Shown here piece by piece: positions 55,817 through 64,000 of a DNA stretch of 64,000 nucleotides; the stretch's first letter is position 1; the number at the start of each line of letters is the position of its first letter. Made by a program: the position numbers and the translations under genes. Origin of the DNA: Branchiostoma floridae. Its lineage: Eukaryota; Chordata; Leptocardii; Amphioxiformes; Branchiostomatidae. A model generated the notes under the pieces. The model did not search any database. It was not told where the DNA came from and was given only the letters and a program-made list of their open reading frames with translations. The stretch is taken from contig NC_049992.1 of assembly GCF_000003815.2 (NCBI RefSeq), positions 18,221,780 to 18,285,779 on the forward strand, read 5' to 3'.

Positions 55817-56385
55817 GTAAGGACGTTTGCAAAGGAGCGTGGGAGAGGAGGGGAGGGGGGCATGCAACAGCTCTATCCTCGGTTTAGAGAAGAATGAAGC
55901 GATTAGAGGTTTGAATGAACATGCATGAATAATGGTTTGTGTGTGCGCGTTTCATCAAAGCCTTTTAGAAAATAATTGTGGTTTAGAAATAAGCTACGGA
56001 CATGCACAGTTTCTTTGATGGGTGGAAATTGGATCAGCACGTATTCTAACGTGATCCATATCTGCCTTGTGTTTCGGTCGTTTGGGCGCTTACTGGTGTC
56101 GGTAATCTACGTCACTTATCTAATCCCCTACTATGCCATCATTGTCGGTGCAAAACCCTCGCACTTCTGATCTCCGTGGCCGCCGATCTCCCGGGGAAAT
56201 CCGCCATCTTACCGGGGGACTTACCGGAGAATCCTGGGCTAATAAAATACCCGCTCTTTTTGGTACAAATGATCCGGTCCGGCTGCATTCCTTAGGCCTC
56301 ATGCTTTGTTGGTCGGTATGCCGATGTTTCCCAGCCAGTCCATGGAATCCATTTGAAAAATAGCTGGGAGCAATAGGGTGTTTAG
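55817..56385. other. no recognised gene; CpG-rich patch
   Basis: Sequence after the donor. A GC-rich patch lies at 56150-56290 with several CCGG words. A 76-codon frame there resembles nothing known. Confidence 0.3.
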
Positions 56386-56387
56386 AA

Positions 56388-56725
56388 ATAAAACATTGCT
56401 AAATCATTAAACTGAGTATCTAGTATTGAGAAAAATGAGAACAAGTTATGGTAAGCCCCACCCCACCCTATTTTCAGTATAATAAAACATTGCTAAATCA
56501 TTAAACTGTCCTTGTGAGTATCTAGCATGGATAAAAATGATACGTTCTGATACATTTGTACCTAGTATTGAGAAAAATGAGAACAAGTTATAGCAAGCTG
56601 CCCCCCCCTATTTTCAGTATAATAAAGCATTGCTATAAATGTAAATGATCATTCATTAAACCGTCCTTTTGAGTATCTAGCATGGATAAAAATGATATGT
56701 TCTGGTACATTTGTACCTCAGACCC
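56388..56725 (+). repeat. tandem array, ~142-bp period
   Basis: AATAAAACATTGCTAAATCA occurs at about 56388, 56481 and 56621. The units share GAGTATCTAG.A, TATTGAGAAAAATGAGAAC and CCCTATTTTCAGTATAATAA. The first unit is shortened. Confidence 0.85.
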
Positions 56726-56729
56726 CTTC

Positions 56730-58180
56730 CACCTGCCAACCCCCCCCCCCTCACCCCACACCCCCATTGGTAAAGGTAGAGGGCATATAATGATGAGAAG
56801 AAAACATCTTAAAATTTAGATTAGAAGAAAAAGCTCTGTATCATCATGTCTTCAAACCATCTTATGGCTTGAGGATGTGGAATTTACACACTCTCAAATG
56901 CAAAGTGTAGACTCAGTCTTCGAGGGTTGTAAATCATGCAGTGTACGTTAGCACGGTGAGCTATCGTAGTGACCTTCCATTACATGAAGGTCGCAACTTT
57001 TATTATCGACCAAATTAGCCTTTTCAGCCAGGCAGTTGTGTCAAGGGGGCTCCAGACTTACTTGGTTGTAACAAGAAATAGAGTTAAAGTCAAGGTGGAA
57101 TATGGATTTTACTGAAAGGATCACAGACCATAAGGATTTTTGACTTGTTTACTGTAAGTTACATACACAGATATGGAAGAAGCAAACTGGTTGTTACTAC
57201 ATTTTGTACACATTGTAATGAATTGCAGTGGGCATATTCCAGTGGTAAGCTGCCCTGTTTCTGGAACTTATAATGTATCGCCTACCCAACATACATGCTA
57301 CTGGAAAGGGTTGCAGTCCATATATTGGGATGGGACATTTATCCATGTTTGTTTAAAATAGCGAGGGGGATTTCCATGGCATACTATAATGAGCCTGTAA
57401 AAACTACATATAGCATCTGACTTTTCTGCCAATACCAGTGGAAGGTATAAAACTGACCACTAGAAAAAGAGATGAGGGATGCAGAAAAGGACGCCAAAGA
57501 CTCACAAAACAATTCTGATTTTCGATTCGTTGACTGTTGACATATAGAAAGAGAAAGGTGATGAGATTAATTAGTTTCAGGTATGGAGAGGGCAGACATG
57601 ATTAGGAAAGGTGTAAAGGGGGTTGTAGAGCATAATGTACAATTTGTAGTGATGATTTGCCCAGAGTAAACCACATACATTAATAGGCGTCTCACCTATG
57701 ATGAAATACCATATGTAGACCGACATTTGTGATTTTTAAAGTTACAAATTGCAGAGATAAATTGTGCTCTCTTGTACACTACAAGATATTTGGTTTTGAG
57801 GATGGAGAGGAAGTTGAGCTTGTGATTCAAATCACGACTTCTACTTAAATTTTCCTCCTTTCTTGCAATAAGTCCTCTGCTCATTCGACGGGAGCCATTC
57901 ATATTTAGTACTCAGTTACTAAATTTAAATCTCATGAACATGATGTATGTCCACTTGTTCTACTTGAAATGCGGTTATGACGTCTGGATCAGTCTATGTA
58001 GTGAACTGAAAGGATGGCTGTTGAGGAGCATGCCATGTAAAAGCCTCATTAAGACACCAATTCTTGAATTGCTTTGAAATATAAATTTTAAAGCAATTTC
58101 AGAATTGGTATCCTGAATTTTACTCACTCACTACTAGTAAGGTCGGAAATGACAGGGTGTACCAGTAATATAATTTTATA
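56730..58180. other. no recognised gene
   Basis: A C-rich run lies at 56735-56765. Nothing else was recognised. Confidence 0.3.
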
Positions 58181-58189
58181 AGAAGCTGA

Positions 58190-58530
58190 TCTTTCAAACA
58201 TCCCCAAGGATACTAGATAGATATGTCAGTGGAACACAAGACCCCCCTCCCCCCTGCTTTGTTAAAATGTAACTTTCAGACAATGACCTGAGCATTATGC
58301 TATTCATTCTTTGTTCATAATTGTCACTTTGTAAATGCTTCTGAGGTTGTCATCGATGTACAAGGGATTCCATACATGTACAATGTAGACCCCCCCCCCA
58401 CACACACACAGATACATGAATGTCTATTGACTACAAGAGACATCCCCATCCCTTTCTTTGTACTCCTCTCACATGCAGACAATGACTTGAATGTTATCCA
58501 TTCTTGGTACACAAGTAACACAACTGTCCC
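58190..58530 (+). repeat. diverged direct repeat, ~200-bp period
   Basis: CAGACAATGACCTGAGCATTATG near 58278 and CAGACAATGACTTGAATGTTAT near 58478 are each preceded by a C-rich run and CTTTG, and followed by CATTCTT. A CCCC(AC)n simple repeat lies at 58390-58411. Confidence 0.6.
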
Positions 58531-58649
58531 TGTGTTACACTACTGGGGCTGTCACCGCTACTGTTAATGAGGCAGAATGAGTGGAGGAAGGGGGAAGTAA
58601 CAGTACACTGAGCGTGACAGGTGAACTGTGCAGACACCACCTTATGGTG

Positions 58650-58984
58650 TAGTGTATAAAATACTTTCCTGTGCCAGGTTGCACACTGTGCAACCTGGGG
58701 CAAAAACCAGGTTGCACAACTGAATTTCAAGTTGCACCACCTACAATTCACTAATTTCTGGAAAAAAAAAGGTACAATACATAATGTACATGTTTGGCTG
58801 ATATGAAGTGGAGCTGCCTCAGTCCATTTATTTTTCCAAGTAAATTGACAATAAAATCAAGTTCTGAGGCTCAAAATCTACAATTGTAAGTTGCACCCTG
58901 TGCAACCTGAGTTTAGAAAATAAGTTGCACCAAGCAAAAAGTGGTTGCAATGTGCAAGTGTGCAAGTGGGTATTTTGCACGCTG
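58650..58984 (-). mobile_element. CAGGGCTCGAAAT-family element, diverged copy
   Basis: GTATAAAATACTTTCCTGTGCC on the left and CAAGTGGGTATTTTGCACGCTG on the right match the inverted ends of the 6485 copy in decayed form. The interior is made of GTTGCAC/GTGCAAC words (GTTGCACACTGTGCAACCTG). Confidence 0.65.
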
Positions 58985-58996
58985 TGTTGTAGCGAC

Positions 58997-59429
58997 TAGG
59001 GCTGGGTATCAGTACAGCGTATCGGTACAAAATCTTTTTTTCCTATTGGACCGGTCCAGAAAAACCGGACCTGTAAAAATTAGGTGGACCGGATGTTGGA
59101 CAGATTAGAAAATTAACAGATTATTTTATCAGGTATTCACACGTTTTGGCGCTTGCAGGTGGAAGAAAATAACAAGAGTGAAGTAGAATAGAGTTTATAT
59201 TAATTTCTACCAAGTGTTACAGCCAATTGTACAGGTGCAGTTAGCGTTGTATGATTTTAAAATGCCAGTGTAAGTCTAATACTCCACCAAACAGATTTCT
59301 TTGTAGTGAAATGAACCATTGGTATGATTCATACTGCATCAGGTCCAGGTTCAGGTCCGGACCTGGACCTGATCCTTTGGACCTGAACCGGACCTGGACC
59401 TGAATTTTCTGTACCAGGACCCAGCCCTA
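58997..59429 (+). mobile_element. hAT-like MITE, TAGGGCTGGGTATC family, copy 2
   Basis: Starts TAGGGCTGGGTATCAGTACA and ends CTGTACCAGGACCCAGCCCTA. GTAGCGAC flanks both sides exactly (58989-58996 and 59430-59437). It is collinear with 35936-36373. Noncoding. Confidence 0.94.
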
Positions 59430-59448
59430 GTAGCGACTATCCCATTCA

Positions 59449-59690
59449 CATGTCTATCCTATCAGTGAGTAGACAGTAAAGTCAACTAATGTTCAGAACA
59501 TGTGGAAAGGACTAGAGGAAAGTAACAGGACTCTTAGCTTTGAAGCATGACAGTGTGTCTATTCACTCAGACTATTGTATCAGTGAGTAGACACAAAAGT
59601 GAACTTCTATTTGGAACTTGCGGAAAAGGGTAGAGGAAATTATAACAGGACTCTAGTCTAAGCCTGACAGGTAGACAGTGTAGACACCGG
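59449..59690 (+). repeat. two-unit tandem repeat, 118-bp period
   Basis: ATCAGTGAGTAGACA occurs at 59461 and 59579. Each copy is followed by AAAGT.AACT, GGAA..G..TAGAGGAAA and AACAGGACTC. A related fragment with GACAGGTGAACTGTGCAGAC lies near 58615. Confidence 0.75.
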
Positions 59691-59699
59691 AAGTTTGTC

Positions 59700-61320
59700 C
59701 TACTCTCCCATTCTTTTCTCCAATTCTGCTGTCATATACATTGTATAGTCCAGGACTCACAAGCGTACAAGAGTACAGAGGTTGCTAGGTTCGTTCCTAT
59801 CTTTCTAGATGTAGGCTTTAGTCTTTTTTGCCTCTGCAAACCATTGCAGACTCTACCAAACGACATACATGTACAGTATTTTTCCTTACGCTTTATCACA
59901 AATGATACCAGTACCTAAAAATCGTTTGAATGTTATGAGACCAGAGTATTCTTTACATGCTGCACAGCTGGTGCACATGTACATAATTCATAAAATATCA
60001 ATTGATGATTTTGCAGAAGTGCTGATGTTGGTGCATAAATTGGCTTATGTCTGTATGTTCAAATTTTCTCCTCTCAAGCAAAAATAGAAACAATCCTCTT
60101 CCTCTTCTTGGGTGGGATATAATGTGGATAATCCATGAGTTAAGTGGACCACTGCTCGTCAGGTTTTAGAAGCAACCGTCAGAAGGGCCCTTAAGTCCCA
60201 CTCCTGAGGTCATCACATGGTTTGCTCAGATCCATCTGAATCACCCTTCAATTCACTGTCTCTATGGCAACAGCCTCTTCTCTTGAAGCATGGTTACAGA
60301 GAGAGGAGGAAATAGCGTGTCATTGGCGTCATTGTTTTTGATGGATTAAATGGTACACTCGCTCCCTACAAACACAAAAATGCTAATTGCATTCCATGAA
60401 AGAAATGTACTTTCTCTTATTTCTAGTTGCTTTGGCAACCAGGTGTAAACAGTTTTTGTTGGGTGATTTGAAAATTATAGTGGAATTCCAGTTTTAGACA
60501 CACACGAGATATACATTTTGGAAGTGCAAGATACAAGCAATAGTGTACATTGTGCAACAAGAATTTTTGGACACGAGAGAATAGGCACAAACAAATTTCA
60601 TGGAAGCACGGAGTATCAATCCCTGGATCTTTGGACACACCCTCTGACTAAGTAAGGAAGCCAGAGTGTTTCCAAGAATTCGACGACAGCAAGCATTACA
60701 CATAGAATTGTATTGCTAGGAAATCTCAGAGAGTGTTGTCAGTACAAGTGGTCTACATGTTTATTTAGTACTGGCTAATTTCTCCAAGCAGATGTTAGGG
60801 CGGAAGATTGGTGTTTCATTTTTGGATACCATGTTTAGTATTTCTCTTGTGGCCCAGGGAGTCTGGTAGAGGCTAGTAAGGAGACCGATTTTCAAGCAAT
60901 GACTTTTGCAAAGGGTTGGAAAATGTCCAAGGTAAAGGAAGCCGGAATTTTGGGGATCAGCGAGCGCAAGGGAACAATTCCTTCTCCTGTTCCCATCGTA
61001 TGATACAGTTATTCAGGACAGGGCCTTCGCAAGTGGAAATGTCAGAAAAACATGTTGGCACCACCCGGGAGCCGGATGTACAACTAGGAGTCTCAATAGG
61101 GGAAAATTGCAGGTTTTAAGTTGTTGTTCTCATTTTCTTACCCCCCAGAAAAGCCTTGAAATCTGTTGGCGTCTTGTAATTGTCATAGGCGGTGTTTACA
61201 TGATGGAAGGGGCACTGTGTGAATGCCACAGGTCAATACTTGTGACGTGGAGAGGAACTTGTATCCCATGTATTTAAAACCATCTTGCACAATGTATGAA
61301 GACTTAGACTTTAGAGGATG
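59700..61320. other. no recognised gene
   Basis: Contains the X-box-like sites at 60258 and 60426 and a solo TCTCCAAGCAGATGTTAGGG transposon end at 60781-60800. A 67-codon frame (60916-61119) in repeat-free sequence resembles nothing known. Confidence 0.3.
60258..60439 (+). promoter_or_regulatory. two RFX X-box-like palindromes
   Basis: GTCTCTATGGCAAC (60258-60271) and GTTGCTTTGGCAAC (60426-60439). The second is a perfect GTTGC/GCAAC palindrome with the spacing of the RFX consensus. They are about 27 kb from the cluster at 33573. Confidence 0.35.
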
Positions 61321-61327
61321 GCATGTT

Positions 61328-62858
61328 CAGGGCTCGAAATACTGGGTGCATGTGCACCCAGGTGCACCCAAAATTGGAACTGTGCACCCAGTTTTTTTCA
61401 GTGGGTGCACAGGGTGCACCCAAATATTTTCTTCTAGGTTTATGTATAGAAGTATACTAGTATACATCATATTCTTGACATCTAAGTGTTAGGCCACACC
61501 AATTTAATTAGTTGGTTCTCGGAATCGCCGCTTCTATTTTTCCCAATTTCAAAAAAAAAAAAAAATCGGATCAGATCCACCACTCCGTTCAGTTGCCTGT
61601 TGCTGACAAACTATCGGGTTCAGAACATCTGGAAGTACCAGTAGATTTATTTTTTCTCCCCCCAAATCCTTTGTTACCAATTTATTCATTTCTAGTTTGT
61701 TGCAAAACATAATTAGGAACACATAAATCATCGTAAATATGAGATACACATGGACAAGTAACGTAGCAGAAGTTCATATTAAATCATGGCTCAGGAGCAT
61801 GTGCTCAAACACACAGTAAATTTTCAACTGAAACACAGAAATCGGCACCCAAATAAACAACTCAATAGATAAGTAATACTTTTTCACTCTTGTACCTCCA
61901 TAGTCAACATGTTTTGGTATGCCTGAAAGGTAGAAATTCGTCTGAAAGCCGTCCGAAAATGCAGTAAACAAACCGAGCGGCAGCCATTTTGTGAAGTGTG
62001 CAGCAGCGCCCCCTATCTTACTATCAGACTTCACAGCTCTTGACTTGTACTGTAATACAGTGAAGGGTCACTGGGTTTTTTCAAGGAGGTTTTTATCAAG
62101 TTGCATCCAATTTTTTGCTAACAAACAATTGTACATGTAACAAAAAAAGGGAGAATTAATATATGGTTTATAGTATATAGTACTTTTGGTTGTGCATTTA
62201 TTTTTGGGGGAGTGCAAGTGTATTTATGATTTTTTTCATCTGCACCAGTTCACCATGAAATGTATTTAGAGCCTTGGATGTATGGATTTTAACCAACATG
62301 GAGGGCAAATAATTCCAGCAATGTTTTTATTTTTATTTCTAGAGACAAACTTGTATGAAATTTGTTGTTGTTGTTGTTGTAGTTAAAATAGAAATTCTAC
62401 TGAATTAAATACAAAATAAGCTTAATTTCTGTAAAAAATACTAACATTATACTGGTCTGTTTAAGATGCTTTGTGTTTACCACGTGATAACATAAAAATT
62501 AGATAGTTAACTAGAACTAAATATATTATATCATATTATAACAGATAAACTATTTTTAGCACACGTATACCATGGGGTCTGGGCCTGACCCCCAACTTGC
62601 AAGTTTTTTTTTTTTTTTTTTTCGCCCTGTCGCTTCAATTTTTTTCTGAAAAAATCCGAGAACCAACAAATTAAATTGGTATGGCCTTAGAAAGATAAAA
62701 AAAATGTCTGTCATGGTACTTGTTTAAGAATTTGATAGCTTGTAACTAAGTTTCTTTATTAGTTTTTTTGACATTTTACTTAAATTCAAGTGGTGCACCC
62801 AATTTTTCAAGCTGGGTGCACCAGTGCACCTAATCCCAAAAATGAATTTCAAGCCCTG
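61328..62858 (+). mobile_element. CAGGGCTCGAAAT element, copy 4, interrupted
   Basis: Begins CAGGGCTCGAAATACTGGG and ends ATTTCAAGCCCTG. CATGTT flanks both sides (61322-61327 and 62859-62864), supporting a 6-bp duplication for this family. The native interior consists of GGGTGCACC/GGTGCACCC words. A Harbinger-like element at 61492-62686 is inserted in it, as at 7580-8237. Confidence 0.88.
61492..62686 (+). mobile_element. PIF/Harbinger-like element, copy 5 (1195 bp, with cargo)
   Basis: Ends GGCCACACCAATTTAATTAG and AATTAAATTGGTATGGCC. TTA flanks both sides (61489-61491 and 62687-62689). It is more than three times longer than the ~360-bp copies. The extra interior includes an 86-codon minus-strand frame (62034-61774), a CAAAATGGCTGCCG start-like word (minus strand, near 61990), a CTCF-like AGGGGGCGCT core (62005-62014, minus) and a (TTG)n run at 62363. 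No transposase motif was recognised, so the cargo origin is unknown. Confidence 0.85.
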
Positions 62859-62979
62859 CATGTTCGTGTTGTATGGCCAGTAAACTGCCTCATGGCACAA
62901 CACACTAGGTTTGTGCTGAAGAGTACAAGCTGCATTATTCGGATAGATTTCTATGAACCACTCACACCGGGAAGGACCC

Positions 62980-63225
62980 ACACTCTTTTTCGATAAGTAC
63001 GGTGGGTTCTTAAATGTGTTCGGGATGTGGCTCTCCTCAAACACGGGACCCGCATTTAACGTCCAATTCAAGGGGCATCCCTAGCCGAAACGTGGTACTC
63101 ATTTTAATCTATGTACACCTCAGTGGAGTAAGAGCAATGGTGTAAAGTGCCTTTCCCAAGGGTACAACATCGATTCGAGCACAGAACCCCTAGGATCTCA
63201 GTCAACAACCGTGCCATGGTATTCA
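62980..63225 (-). mobile_element. SINE-related fragment (minus strand)
   Basis: The minus strand contains TTAAGAACCCACCGTACTTA (as at 48599) and, separately, GTTGTACCCTTGGGAAAGGC and CTCCACTGAGG, which match the body of the SINE at 26862. The tRNA-like head is not clear. Confidence 0.5.
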
Positions 63226-63229
63226 CATG

Positions 63230-64000
63230 TGGGATAGTCTGCATTGATTTTTAGTTCTAAATGCCATTACGACTGATATGGCTGCGTAGAGAAGGATTGA
63301 CCACGTTGCCAGTGGTGCAGCCTGCCTCGAGAGGTCAGCGCTTTGGGTCAGTCTGTAATTGCACAATTAGATCGCCCGTAGATCAACGCTGCTTGTTAAT
63401 GTCAACAGGGAACTAGAGGTAACCATCTAATGTGAAATTCTCTGAGAAATAAGAAAAGGGAAGAAGAGGTTTTATTTGAGGACTTCAAAGCTTGGGTGAA
63501 CAATAGTGAAAAAGGTTGTGGAGAAAGGAACAAAAGTGCCACCCATGCAGGGAACACAATGTCCTGCAAAGGTCTGCTCTTTTGGTGCCCTAAGGAGCAC
63601 AAGCTTAGAGGGAGAGATCCCCAGGAGTTTGGGACCAAATAGAATTTCCTTTTGTGTTGTTCTTGTGGTTCATAATGAAGAAGGGAGGCACTTGGTCATG
63701 CCTTGTTAGGCTTGCTGTTCCATTTTCCTGATTCCACAGTTCTTGTTTATCATATCTGCTTTCTAGCTTAGGGTAAGGATCACGACAACAAAGACAAGAA
63801 AATCTCCTGCTGTATATTCCCATTTATCCCACGAGATGGTTTATTTCTCGGACTTCCGTTTCATCGCGAGGCGGCCCCGAGAAAAGAAAACACGTGGGAT
63901 TTAGGAGTTTACGCGTGTGAAGTATCGGGGGATCAGGGCGTTGGATACACCTAACCCCTTTGCATAGCGCACCTGTATCAGCGCTGCCCCTCCCCAATCA
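63230..64000. other. no recognised gene at the right edge
   Basis: Repeat-free sequence with short frames only. The last 150 bp is comparatively CpG-rich and may continue into something outside the window. Confidence 0.3.

Noticed and set aside
55335-55832. 165-codon minus-strand open frame, the longest in the window
   Set aside because: It lies antisense to the signal-peptide exon and its upstream CpG-rich sequence, shows no domain, and the plus strand gives a coherent start, signal peptide and splice donor.

Overview
This is 64 kb of AT-leaning, intron- and repeat-rich animal DNA. It has no operons, no ribosome binding sites, no long reading frames and no rRNA or CRISPR. The dense mixture of short inverted-repeat transposons, tRNA-derived SINEs, LINE tails and scattered ACATGTA-type words is most consistent with an invertebrate deuterostome, probably amphioxus (Branchiostoma). 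That assignment is inference from overall texture and was not checked against a database. None of the open frames looks like a complete protein gene; the longest (165 and 136 codons) lie antisense to a better candidate or inside a transposon.

The best protein-coding signal is at 55729-55816 (+). It is a short first coding exon with an ATG, a textbook signal peptide and a phase-1 splice donor, opening a secreted or membrane protein whose remaining exons I could not find. Weaker start-like sites (ATGGCGG in a YY1/TISU context) lie at 7008 and 31544. Most of the window therefore reads as intergenic or long-intron DNA.

Transposons, left to right: a PIF/Harbinger-like family with GGCCACACC ends and 3-bp TNA target duplications (7672, 21809, 26101, 38117, 61492); a CAGGGCTCGAAAT family (6485, 7580, 16635, 58650, 61328), two copies of which host the Harbinger-like element; hAT-like elements with perfect 8-bp duplications (12731, 35936, 58997); a 200-bp element with 6-bp duplications (10066); further TIR elements at 5839/28090, 18791, 19959, 24291, 33071/52968 and 47553; and a near-perfect 116-bp hairpin at 41803 with a 9-bp duplication. 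SINEs (e.g. 29568-29863 with an 11-bp duplication) and two LINE C-terminal tails (38333, 44252) are also present. Diverged tandem arrays occur at 14, 2362, 8721, 24528, 48701, 52175, 56388 and 59449.

Between the repeats are clusters of transcription-factor-like motifs: POU octamers (1-290), direct repeats of AGGTCA (2186, 6993, 10950, 15917), TAATCC sites with a TCF site (23037-23136), and RFX X-box palindromes (33573-33660 and 60258-60439). These are candidate cis-regulatory modules only. Splice-aware alignment to a transcriptome and cross-species conservation would decide which are real.
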